From Chryseosolibacter histidinae (lineage in GTDB: Bacteria > Bacteroidota > Bacteroidia > Cytophagales > Cyclobacteriaceae), in NCBI RefSeq assembly GCF_018598225.1, contig NZ_JAHESF010000020.1:1-64000 (forward strand): a DNA stretch of 64,000 nt, given 5' to 3'. Position 1 is the first letter of the stretch; the number at the start of each line of letters is the position of its first letter. The notes beneath the pieces were generated by a model. The model did no database searches and was not told the origin of the DNA. It was given only the letters and a program-made list of their open reading frames with translations. The position numbers and the translations under genes were made by a program. This document shows, in pieces, positions 1 through 8,007 of the stretch.

Positions 1-2835
1 CGGATGAAAGAAGTCCGCCTCTGGGCCGTAGGAGATAAAGTGAAAGAACAATGGGCCGCGTTCAGGAAGGAAATGCCAACGCTTGTTTACCGTGATGAGG
101 CCAACATACCCAATTATGAAAAAAGAGATCCGGCCCCGCAATACCAGGAACCGCTCTCGCCGGCAGAATCTCAAAAGCTCATCCAGGTGCCCGTGGGTTT
201 CAGCCTCGAGCTGTTTGCCTCCGAGCCCAATATCATCAATCCCATAGCCATGGAGTGGGATGAAAAAGGAAGACTGTGGGTGATTGAAACCGTGGACTAT
301 CCTAACACTGTGCTCGAAGAAGATAATGTAGGCGACGACCGCATCAAGATCTGTGAAGATACCAATGGTGATGGCAAAGCCGATAAGTTTACCGTGTTTG
401 CCGACAAGCTCAACATTCCTACCAGCATGGTGTTTTCCAACGGTGGCGTTATTGTATCACAGGCGCCGCACTTCCTGTTCCTAAAAGATACGGATGGTGA
501 CGACAAAGCAGACGTGCGGAAGATCATCATCGATGGCTGGGGCACTTACGATACACATGCCGGACCTTCCAACCTGAAATACGGTTTCGATAACCAGATC
601 TGGGGTGTGGTAGGCTACTCCGGTTTTAAAGGAACCATCGCCGGAGAGAACAGGCAGTTCAGCCAGGGCGTCTATCGTTTCAAGCCAGACGTTTCCGCTT
701 TCGAGTTCATGACGTCCACCAGCAACAACACGTGGGGGCTTGGCTTCTCCGAAAACAACGATGTGTTTGCGTCAACGGCCAACAACACCCACAGCGTGTT
801 CATGGGCATTCCCGCCAGGGCCATAAAAGGAGTGGAGGGTGTAGAGCTCACAGGTAGTGCCAAGATCGATGGCCATTATGCCATGCATCCCATCACGCCG
901 CACGTGAGGCAGGTAGATGTGTTCGGAGGCTTTACCGCTGCGGCAGGTCATAACTTTTACTCGGCGCGAAATTATCCGCAGGAGTTCTGGAACAAGATCG
1001 CTTTTGTCTGCGAACCTACCGGACACCTGGTGCACATGGCCCGCATCGAAAAGAGTGGCGCAGGCTTCATTGAGAAAGACGGCTGGAACCTGTTTGCCAG
1101 CTCAGACGAGTGGGTTTCTCCCGTCGACGCTAAAACAGGTCCCGATGGTGCCGTGTGGATCCTCGACTGGTATAACTTCATCATCCAGCACAACCCTACG
1201 CCTACACCGGAACGCGGTGGATATGCCGCCGTGAACGGTAAAGGCAACGCTTACGAAAATCCGTTGAGAGACAAATCCCATGGACGCATCTGGCGTGTGG
1301 TGAGCCGGGAGGCGAAGCCGTACGACCCGATCGCGCTGGACAAAGACGACACGGACGAGCTGGTGGAAACACTGGGCAGCGATAATTTCTTCTGGAGAAT
1401 GACGGCGCAGCGCCTGCTGGTAGAAAGCGGAGATGCCGGTGTGCTGCCAGACCTGTATGACCTCGCAAAAGACGCATCCGTTGACGACAGCGGTGAAAAT
1501 TACGCCGCCATCCATGCACTCTGGACCATCGATGGATTGGGTGCCCTGACCAAAGATGATCAGGCTGAAAAGATCGTGACCGGCGCATTGAAGCACAAGT
1601 CTGCCGGCGTCAGGAAAGCCGCGATCCAGATCCTGTCGAAGAACCAATGGACGGAGCAAGGCATTGTGAGCTCGGGTGTTCTGAATGATCCCGATCCCAA
1701 TACACGCCTTGCAGCAGTGCTGGCCCTGGTCGATATTTCACCTTCTGATGCCCTTGGTAAAACCCTTTACCAGATCAGCACGGAAGAGAACGTGAAGCGT
1801 GACGACTGGCTTTCGCAGGCAGTGTATGCTGCAGCCTATCGACATAAACAGGGTTTCATAGCTGCGTTCATGGAAGCGAATCCGGGTTACAAAAAAATGG
1901 AAGTGCAACCGGGAAGCCGTGAGGTTACAGACCTCGACGAATCGGCCTGGAAAGAGATGGCGCTGCCACAGCATATTGAGACCGCGGGTTTGAATATCGA
2001 TGGTGTGATCTGGTTCCGCAAAACGGTGAACATTTCCGGCGGGGCAGCGAAGAAAGCAACGCTCTCGCTGGGACCTGTGGATGACTCCGACGAAACATGG
2101 ATCAACGGTGTCAGGGTGGGAGGTATCCGGAAAAAATACAACGAGAAGCGCGTATACGAGATCCCCGCCGGCACACTGAAGCCCGGCAAAAATGTGATCG
2201 CTGTAAAAGTGGAAGACACCGGTGGTGGCGGAGGGATGTATGGAAATGCAGGTGATATGTTCCTCCAGGTGGGAGGTCAAAAGATCGCTTTGGCCGGCAA
2301 CTGGAAATATGAAGTGGAGAAGGAGTTCAGCGCAAAAGGCAGGAATCCTTTCGGCGATGCTTCTATCGCCGAAGTGTTTGTCAATGCTTACATGGGCAGT
2401 GCAGCCCCCGACGAGTCCAAAGCCCTGGCTTCAGGCCCGTCTGATAAAGCCATCCACATCAAGGTGATCAAAAACCAGATGAAGTACGACCTGAAGACCT
2501 TCGAAGTGCAGGCCGGCAAACCCGTTGAGATCGTTTTTGAAAATCCTGACTTCATGCAGCACAACCTCGTGATCACACGACCCGGTGCCCTCGAAACCGT
2601 GGGCAAGGCTGCCGACAAATTAGCCTCCGATCCAAAAGGTGCAGAGAAGAACTACGTTCCCGACATGCCCGAAGTGCTCTTTTCAACAAAGCTGGTGAAC
2701 CCGCAGCAAACCGTAACGCTCAGCTTCGTCGCTCCCGATAAGCCAGGCGATTATCCTTTTGTGTGCACATTCCCAGGCCACTGGTCCATCATGAACGGCA
2801 TCATGAAAGTCACCAAGAACAAACCCAATCTCTAA
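1..2835 (+). CDS. Secreted propeller/HEAT/jelly-roll/cupredoxin protein, 5' truncated by window edge
   Basis: The reading frame is open to the first base of the window and the first in-frame ATG (position 4) gives no signal peptide, so this is the 3' part of a longer gene; relatives often carry an N-terminal ThuA-like domain (known of the family). Residues about 60-440 look like the 'membrane-bound dehydrogenase' beta-propeller of PVC-type proteins, with calcium-like DTNGDGKAD and DTDGDDKAD loops. Residues 446-632 look like HEAT repeats, 669-769 like a galactose-binding jelly roll (WINGVRVGG), and 816-936 like a cupredoxin with a type 1 copper set (QHNL, then CTFPGHWSIM: His, Cys, His, Met). 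The CxxCH haem motif of many relatives is absent, so electron transfer through copper is the likelier redox role. The substrate is unknown; a sugar-linked role is inferred from the neighbours. Confidence 0.8.
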   Translation, partial: RMKEVRLWAVGDKVKEQWAAFRKEMPTLVYRDEANIPNYEKRDPAPQYQEPLSPAESQKLIQVPVGFSLELFASEPNIINPIAMEWDEKGRLWVIETVDYPNTVLEEDNVGDDRIKICEDTNGDGKADKFTVFADKLNIPTSMVFSNGGVIVSQAPHFLFLKDTDGDDKADVRKIIIDGWGTYDTHAGPSNLKYGFDNQIWGVVGYSGFKGTIAGENRQFSQGVYRFKPDVSAFEFMTSTSNNTWGLGFSENNDVFASTANNTHSVFMGIPARAIKGVEGVELTGSAKIDGHYAMHPITPHVRQVDVFGGFTAAAGHNFYSARNYPQEFWNKIAFVCEPTGHLVHMARIEKSGAGFIEKDGWNLFASSDEWVSPVDAKTGPDGAVWILDWYNFIIQHNPTPTPERGGYAAVNGKGNAYENPLRDKSHGRIWRVVSREAKPYDPIALDKDDTDELVETLGSDNFFWRMTAQRLLVESGDAGVLPDLYDLAKDASVDDSGENYAAIHALWTIDGLGALTKDDQAEKIVTGALKHKSAGVRKAAIQILSKNQWTEQGIVSSGVLNDPDPNTRLAAVLALVDISPSDALGKTLYQISTEENVKRDDWLSQAVYAAAYRHKQGFIAAFMEANPGYKKMEVQPGSREVTDLDESAWKEMALPQHIETAGLNIDGVIWFRKTVNISGGAAKKATLSLGPVDDSDETWINGVRVGGIRKKYNEKRVYEIPAGTLKPGKNVIAVKVEDTGGGGGMYGNAGDMFLQVGGQKIALAGNWKYEVEKEFSAKGRNPFGDASIAEVFVNAYMGSAAPDESKALASGPSDKAIHIKVIKNQMKYDLKTFEVQAGKPVEIVFENPDFMQHNLVITRPGALETVGKAADKLASDPKGAEKNYVPDMPEVLFSTKLVNPQQTVTLSFVAPDKPGDYPFVCTFPGHWSIMNGIMKVTKNKPNL

Positions 2836-2855
2836 TCGCGCTAGCAGGTAGTCTC

Positions 2856-2893
2856 ACATCTCATATCTAAAATCTCATGTCTCAAATCTCATT
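2856..2893. repeat. Degenerate ATCTCA word repeat crossing a start codon
   Basis: Seven-to-eight-base words of the form ATCTCA/TCTCAT are iterated across the gap between the truncated propeller gene and the next gene. The repeat runs through the ATG at 2877 and supplies the first codons of that protein (M-S-Q-I-S). It belongs to the set of intergenic word repeats seen elsewhere in this window, although this word occurs only here. Confidence 0.6.
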
Positions 2894-3734
2894 CGGCGTA
2901 AGCACCTGGCTCTGGACTTCCCCGTTCACTACAGAAACCACTGCACTGTTTCCGAAGATCAGGTCCATGGGCTATGATGCGGTGGAGATCCCGGTAGAAG
3001 ACCCTGAGAAGATCGATGCTAAAAAAGTAAAGGCGGCCTTGCAGCAGCACGGGCTCCGCGCGGTGGTATGCGGCGCTTTTGGCCCGGGAAGAGATCTCAC
3101 CCACGACGATCCCGCAGTACATAAGAATTGTTTTGAATATATCACACAATGCCTCGACCTCTGCAACGCCTGGGACGCCGCTTTTTTTGCCGGCCCCATG
3201 TATTCAGCGGTGGGAAAAGCAAGGATGGTTCCACCGGAGCAGCGCAAGGTGGAGTGGGAGCGGGCCGTGAAGAACATCGGCAAAGTTTGTGTGCTGGCGC
3301 AGGAACGTGGACTCGCCATTGCCCTGGAACCCCTGAACCGGTTTGAGTCAGACCTGATCAATACTGCCGAAGATGTGATGCGGCTCATCCGCGATGTGAA
3401 TCACCCCGCCGCCAAAGTGCTGCTGGATGGATTTCACATGGCGATCGAGGAGCGTGACCTCGAGCAGGCCATCACCACTGCAGGCGATAAGCTGATCCAT
3501 GTGCAGGTATCTGAAAATTACAGGGGCACCCCCGGCACGGGACAAACGCCCTGGCATGCTTTCAAAAAAGGACTGGAGAAGATCAACTACCGCGGTGTGG
3601 TCTCTATCGAAAGTTTTACCCCTGAGATCAAAACGCTGGCAGGCGCCGTGTGCATCTGGAAGAACCTCGCCGGGAGCCAGGATGGGTTTGCAACCGACGG
3701 CATTGCCTTCTTGAAGAAATTATTAAAAAGTTGA
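2877..3734 (+). CDS. Sugar phosphate isomerase/epimerase family TIM barrel (D-tagatose 3-epimerase-like)
   Basis: A 285-residue cytoplasmic protein without a signal peptide, full length for the AP-endonuclease-2/xylose-isomerase-like TIM-barrel family. The D-tagatose/D-psicose 3-epimerase signature is visible: LEPLNRFESD (metal-binding Glu, about residue 150), LLDGFHM (metal-binding Asp), HVQVSENYRGTPG (metal His and the N..R.PG substrate loop), and SIESF (last metal Glu). Such enzymes use Mn or Co to epimerise ketoses at C3, or isomerise related sugars. It lies five bases ahead of a Gfo/Idh/MocA oxidoreductase, the usual partner of this family in sugar or inositol catabolism, so the two probably act in one route. 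The exact substrate cannot be read from sequence. Confidence 0.85.
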   Translation: MSQISFGVSTWLWTSPFTTETTALFPKIRSMGYDAVEIPVEDPEKIDAKKVKAALQQHGLRAVVCGAFGPGRDLTHDDPAVHKNCFEYITQCLDLCNAWDAAFFAGPMYSAVGKARMVPPEQRKVEWERAVKNIGKVCVLAQERGLAIALEPLNRFESDLINTAEDVMRLIRDVNHPAAKVLLDGFHMAIEERDLEQAITTAGDKLIHVQVSENYRGTPGTGQTPWHAFKKGLEKINYRGVVSIESFTPEIKTLAGAVCIWKNLAGSQDGFATDGIAFLKKLLKS

Positions 3735-3738
3735 AACG

Positions 3739-4872
3739 ATGAGTAATAAAAAGATCAACGTGGCCATTATCGGGCTGGGCTTCGGCGCAGAATTTATTCC
3801 CATTTACAAAAAACATCCGAATGCCAACCTGGTGGCGATCTGCCAGCGAACAAAGTCCAAGCTAGATGAGATCGGCAACGCTTTCGATATACCGAAAAGA
3901 TTCACGTCGTACGATGAGCTGCTGAAGGATCCTGACATCCACGCAGTGCACATCAACACGCCGATCCCTGATCATGGCATTCAGTCCATCAAAGCATTGA
4001 AGGCCGGCAAGCATGTAGCCTGCACGGTACCCATGGCCACCACGGTAGAAGAATGTGAAGAGATCGTTCGGCTCTCGCAAGCGAATAACCTTACCTACAT
4101 GATGATGGAAACCGTGGTGTATGCGCGCGAGTTCCTTTTTATGAAAGAGCTGTACGAGAAAGGTGAGCTCGGCAAAGTTCAGTTCATCAAGGCGAGCCAT
4201 CAGCAGGATATGGACGGATGGCCCAACTACTGGCCGGGCCTTCCGCCGATGCACTACGCCACCCATTGTGTGGGACCAGTGCTGGGATTGCTGAGAAAAG
4301 AAGCCGCGTATGTTTCATGTTTCGGATCGGGCACCATTCGGGAAGAGCTGCATCATCATTACAATTCACCCTATGCCGTAGAGACCACCCACATCAAGCT
4401 GAAGGACTCCGATCTCAGTGCCCATGTCTATCGTTCACTGTTCGATGTTGCCCGCCAGTACCGGGAGAGCTTTGAAGTGTACGGATCGAAGAAGACCGTG
4501 GAGTGGCCGTTGATCGAAGGCAAGCCGCTGGTGGTGCATACCGCCAAACGTCCCGAGCCGGAGATTCCCGAAGAAGTGGAATGTCCTGATTACGCAAAAT
4601 TGTTACCGGAGCCCATCCAGCGTTTTACAACTAAAGGAGTATACGATGCCGACGATCACCAGCACCTGTCATTTACACAAGGTGCCGGCCACGGCGGATC
4701 ACATCCTCACCTGGTGCACGAGTTTCTCAGCGCGCTGGTACAAACCCGGCAACCTTATCCGAACGCCACACAGTCTGCCAACATCACCTGCGTCGGCATC
4801 CTCGCCCACGAATCGGCGAAGCAAGGAGGGAAGATCCTTGAACTTCCTGCTTTCACTTTTTCGAAAAAGTAG
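3739..4872 (+). CDS. Gfo/Idh/MocA family NAD(P)-dependent oxidoreductase with altered EKP motif
   Basis: A 377-residue cytoplasmic protein. It opens with a Rossmann nucleotide-binding stretch (NVAIIGLGFGAEF) and continues with the family's DPDIHAVHINTP and GKHVACTVPMATT segments; the C-terminal half is the mixed alpha/beta substrate domain. In most relatives the GKHV segment continues with Glu-Lys-Pro, whose Lys helps catalysis; here it reads Thr-Val-Pro, so the usual lysine is missing. This variant may be a real subfamily with a different acid/base residue. The gene follows the TIM-barrel gene by only four bases, so it is probably co-transcribed, and the pair may oxidise and epimerise a sugar. 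Confidence 0.85.
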   Translation: MSNKKINVAIIGLGFGAEFIPIYKKHPNANLVAICQRTKSKLDEIGNAFDIPKRFTSYDELLKDPDIHAVHINTPIPDHGIQSIKALKAGKHVACTVPMATTVEECEEIVRLSQANNLTYMMMETVVYAREFLFMKELYEKGELGKVQFIKASHQQDMDGWPNYWPGLPPMHYATHCVGPVLGLLRKEAAYVSCFGSGTIREELHHHYNSPYAVETTHIKLKDSDLSAHVYRSLFDVARQYRESFEVYGSKKTVEWPLIEGKPLVVHTAKRPEPEIPEEVECPDYAKLLPEPIQRFTTKGVYDADDHQHLSFTQGAGHGGSHPHLVHEFLSALVQTRQPYPNATQSANITCVGILAHESAKQGGKILELPAFTFSKK

Positions 4873-5006
4873 GCATTAGGATATTGGGCATTAGGCATTA
4901 AAAGACATTCGGCATTTTATAAAATGCGGAACATCTCGTCACGTCCATACAATCCCAATAAGACGGACTCCTGGCTCCTGACTCCTTACTCCTGGCTTCT
5001 TTTTTA
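4871..5006. repeat. Two intergenic word-repeat blocks (GCATTA type and ACTCCTG type)
   Basis: Immediately after the stop codon at 4872, the word GGCATTAGG/GGCATTA is iterated to about 4918. A second block at 4966-5006 iterates ACTCCTGG/CTCCTGACTCCTTACTC and ends in a T run. The second word recurs at 59185-59237. No gene is seen in the 210-base gap. The blocks may act as 3' ends or be a dispersed repeat family. Confidence 0.6.
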
Positions 5007-5082
5007 AAGCAGGTAACCACAGGACACGCACCGTAAGTACAGGATACAATCGATTGCACAAACTGCGACCTTCATTCCAGTT

Positions 5083-5856
5083 ATGCGACCTATACCTGTA
5101 CTCTTATGCCTCCTGTGCTTCATTTGCGCACAGACGAATCAAGAAAAACCAGTGCTCTACCTCATTGGCGATAGCACCGTGAAAAACGGTGGCGGCCGGG
5201 GTGCCGATGGCTTGTGGGGATGGGGTGATTTTTTGGCGCCGCATTTCGATACCACCCGTATCACCATTGAGAATCATGCCCGCGGTGGACGCAGCAGCCG
5301 CACTTACCAGACCGAAGGATTGTGGGACAACGTGCTCGCCAAAGTGAAACCCGGCGACTATGTGATGCTCCAGTTCGGCCACAATGATGGAGGCCCGCTC
5401 AATGACACCTTGCGTGCAAGAGGCTCCATCAGGGGAACCGGAGAGGAGACCGAGGTCATCGACAACCTCATCACCAAAAAAACAGAGACCGTCCACACCT
5501 ATGGATGGTATATCCGCAAGTACATCCAGGATACCAAAGCGAAAGGTGCAACACCCATCGTGTGTTCGCTGGTGGCCCGCAACATCTGGAAAGATGGCAA
5601 GGTAGAACGTGCTACCGCCAGCTACAGGCAATGGGCGGAAGCTGCAGCCAAGGCGGAGGGCGCGTTCTTCATCGACCTGAACGATCGCGTGGCTTCACAG
5701 TATGAAAAATTGGGACCGGATGAAGTGAAGTCGAAACTTTTTCTCAAGGACCATACCCACACTACGGAAGAAGGTGCCAGGATCAACGCGGCGATCGTAG
5801 CCACGGCGTTGAAAGAAGCAGCAGGTTTTCCGTTGGCGGGATTTCTCAGGAAGTGA
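5083..5856 (+). CDS. Rhamnogalacturonan acetylesterase (SGNH hydrolase, carbohydrate esterase family 12)
   Basis: A 257-residue exported enzyme; the signal peptide ends near FICAQT. SGNH blocks are clear: YLIGDSTVKNGG (nucleophile Ser about residue 30), the ARGGRSSRTY segment with the oxyanion Gly, LQFGHNDGG (oxyanion Asn), and DHTHTTEEGA (catalytic Asp and His, about residues 223-226). CE12 enzymes remove acetyl groups from the galacturonic acid residues of rhamnogalacturonan I, opening the backbone to lyases. A PL11 rhamnogalacturonan lyase gene follows 15 bases downstream, which strongly supports this assignment. It probably acts in the periplasm. Confidence 0.92.
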   Translation: MRPIPVLLCLLCFICAQTNQEKPVLYLIGDSTVKNGGGRGADGLWGWGDFLAPHFDTTRITIENHARGGRSSRTYQTEGLWDNVLAKVKPGDYVMLQFGHNDGGPLNDTLRARGSIRGTGEETEVIDNLITKKTETVHTYGWYIRKYIQDTKAKGATPIVCSLVARNIWKDGKVERATASYRQWAEAAAKAEGAFFIDLNDRVASQYEKLGPDEVKSKLFLKDHTHTTEEGARINAAIVATALKEAAGFPLAGFLRK

Positions 5857-5871
5857 TTTCTACAATGTGTT

Positions 5872-7761
5872 ATGAATAGGAAACTCATTTTTCTTTGGCT
5901 GATGTTGGCGTCATCGTTGCTCCATGCGCAGCGATACATGGAAGACCTTGAACGCGGTGTTGTGGCCACGCGGGTAACGGAGAAGAAAATATTCATCAGC
6001 TGGCGACTGCTGGCCACCGATGACCCCGCGGTGTCGTTCAACGTGTATCGCGTTTCGGGCAAGGGCAAAGCCGTGAAGCTCAATAAAAAGCCGCTGACCG
6101 GGCCGACACACTTTACAGATTCGCTGGCGGACCTGACGGCAACCAATGCGTGGTATGTGCAGCCCCTCGTACGGGGTAAGGAAACCGGAGCAAGCCGGCA
6201 GTTTGTGCTGAAGGAAAGTGCGCCGGTGCAGGCTTACCTGGAGCTTCCGGTGCAGACACCGGAAGGTTATGCGCCCAACGATGCCTCGGCTGGCGACCTC
6301 GATGGAGACGGTGCATATGAGCTGGTGGTGCACATGGCGGGACGTGGCCGTGATAATTCTCAGAAAGGAGTCACCGATGAGCCCATCCTCCACGCGTACA
6401 AACTTGATGGCACCCTGTTGTGGAGCATCAACCTGGGCAAGAACATCCGCGAGGGCGCACATTATACACAGTTTCTCGTGTACGACCTCGATGGCGACGG
6501 ACGGGCTGAAGTAGCCTGCAAGACCGCCGATGGCAGCAAAGATGCAAAAGGAAAGATCATTGGAGATGCCAACGCCGATCACCGGAACGAGAACGGATAC
6601 ATTCTGAAGGGACCTGAGTTCCTGACAATATTCGATGGCCTCACCGGCGCGGCGCTCGCCACCACGGATTACATTCCCGCGCGTTATCCCGATACCCTCG
6701 AGCCCACGGAAGCACAGCTCAAAGCGATGTGGGGCGATGGCTACGGCAACAGGTTTGACCGGTTCCTCGGCTGCATCGCTTACCTCGACGGCGAAAGACC
6801 CAGCCTTGTCATGTCACGGGGATACTACACGCGCACCGTGCTGGCTGCCTTCAACTGGCGCGACGGCAAGCTGAGCAACGTGTGGACGTTCGACAGTGAT
6901 GCCTCTGAAACAAACAGGCCTTACCGCGGGCAGGGCAACCACAACCTCAGCGTAGGCGACGTGGATGCCGACGGTAAAGACGAGATCATCTTCGGCGCCT
7001 GCGTGATCGATGACAATGGCACGGGCCTGTACTCCACAGGCCTGGGCCATGGCGATGCCCTTCACTTTACAGATCTCGATCCGGAGAAGCCCGGCCTGGA
7101 AGTGTTCGATATCCAGGAACGTTTTGATGATGCCGGCATGCATTTCAGAAATGCCCGCACCGGTGAGATCTACTGGAAGAAACCTTCCGTGAAGGCAGGT
7201 GACGACGGCGAGGGCCCCGGTCGTGGAAACGCGTTCGACATCGATCCGCGTTATGCGGGATTCGAATGCTGGGTGAAAGGAGCGAACCTGCGCGGATTGT
7301 ACAGCGCGAAAGGAGAGAAGATCTCCGACAATGAACCGTCATCCTGCAACTTTGGTGTGTGGTGGGATGGAGACCTGTTGCGTGAGCTCCTCGACAAGAA
7401 CACCATCTATAAGTGGGACTGGCAGGCAGGAGCGCAACGACCATTGCTGGTTGCGCAGGAGTGTACCTCCAACAACGGAACCAAAGCTACACCGGTATTG
7501 AGCGCAGACCTGTTTGGCGACTGGCGTGAAGAAGTGATCTGGCGAACCAATGATAACAAGGCGCTTCGTATTTACACTACATCGGTGCCAACAACTTATA
7601 GGTTCACAACGCTGATGCAGGACCCGGTGTACAGGCTGGCCATTGCGTGGCAGAACGTTGCCTACAATCAGCCTCCGCACACAAGCTATTATCTCGGGGA
7701 AGGTATGCAGCAACCGCAACGGTATCAGATTAAAACGGTGAGCGCGGAGACGAAACGATGA
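5872..7761 (+). CDS. Rhamnogalacturonan lyase, polysaccharide lyase family 11
   Basis: A 629-residue exported protein (signal peptide ending LLHAQ) of normal PL11 length. The family's opening segment RYMEDLERGVVAT is followed by a short N-terminal beta domain and then a calcium-rich eight-bladed propeller, visible as repeated Asp loops: GDLDGDGAYE, DLDGDGRAE and GDVDADGKDE. PL11 enzymes (YesW/YesX type) cleave the rhamnose-galacturonic acid backbone of rhamnogalacturonan I by beta-elimination. It forms a probable operon with the CE12 esterase just upstream. I see no C-terminal sorting domain, so a periplasmic or Sec-secreted location is likely. It opens the set of glycan-uptake genes that follows. 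Confidence 0.93.
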   Translation: MNRKLIFLWLMLASSLLHAQRYMEDLERGVVATRVTEKKIFISWRLLATDDPAVSFNVYRVSGKGKAVKLNKKPLTGPTHFTDSLADLTATNAWYVQPLVRGKETGASRQFVLKESAPVQAYLELPVQTPEGYAPNDASAGDLDGDGAYELVVHMAGRGRDNSQKGVTDEPILHAYKLDGTLLWSINLGKNIREGAHYTQFLVYDLDGDGRAEVACKTADGSKDAKGKIIGDANADHRNENGYILKGPEFLTIFDGLTGAALATTDYIPARYPDTLEPTEAQLKAMWGDGYGNRFDRFLGCIAYLDGERPSLVMSRGYYTRTVLAAFNWRDGKLSNVWTFDSDASETNRPYRGQGNHNLSVGDVDADGKDEIIFGACVIDDNGTGLYSTGLGHGDALHFTDLDPEKPGLEVFDIQERFDDAGMHFRNARTGEIYWKKPSVKAGDDGEGPGRGNAFDIDPRYAGFECWVKGANLRGLYSAKGEKISDNEPSSCNFGVWWDGDLLRELLDKNTIYKWDWQAGAQRPLLVAQECTSNNGTKATPVLSADLFGDWREEVIWRTNDNKALRIYTTSVPTTYRFTTLMQDPVYRLAIAWQNVAYNQPPHTSYYLGEGMQQPQRYQIKTVSAETKR

Positions 7762-7773
7762 CTGAGTTTGAAT

Positions 7774-7897
7774 GGTTGCCGGTTGCCAGTTGTTGGTGTG
7801 TGTAAATGACACTTATTCTTTTTTCCAGGATACGCCTGGCGAAGGAAAAGTCTGCGCGTACGCGAACTGGCAACTGGCTATCCGGCAACTGGCAACA
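7774..7897. repeat. GTTGCC / GGCAAC word repeat with inverted copies
   Basis: GGTTGCCGGTTGCCAGTTG at 7774-7792 is followed by inverted copies of the same word at 7864-7897 (AACTGGCAACTGGC, then CCGGCAACTGGCAAC), so the pair could fold into a long imperfect hairpin downstream of the PL11 gene. The 19 bases at 7774-7792 recur exactly on the opposite strand at 55299-55317. It may serve as a transcription end or be a dispersed repeat. Confidence 0.6.
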
Positions 7898-7920
7898 AGA
7901 CTCTCCCGCTGTTAATTACA

Positions 7921-7987
7921 CCGAAGAAAGTTTTCACCCGAAACCGCAAACGGGTTAGTGCAGGATGGTTGTGTTTATCTTCTTCGG
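7921..7987 (+). promoter_or_regulatory. Nested inverted repeats upstream of the first FAS1 gene (candidate operator)
   Basis: CCGAAGAA at 7921-7928 is the perfect inverse of TTCTTCGG at 7980-7987, and between them ACCCG (7936-7940) pairs with CGGGT (7951-7955). The block ends 20 bases before the ATG at 8008 that opens the FAS1/SusCD run, so it could be a regulator site or a leader structure. No clear TTTG/TAnnTTTG promoter was found in this gap. This is an inference from symmetry only. Confidence 0.3.
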
Positions 7988-8007
7988 GAAATTCATTTTA
8001 AAATTCC

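Noticed and set aside
1-2835. Haem c attachment site in the propeller protein
   Set aside because: No CxxCH is present; CTFPGHW is a copper motif, with three residues between Cys and His.
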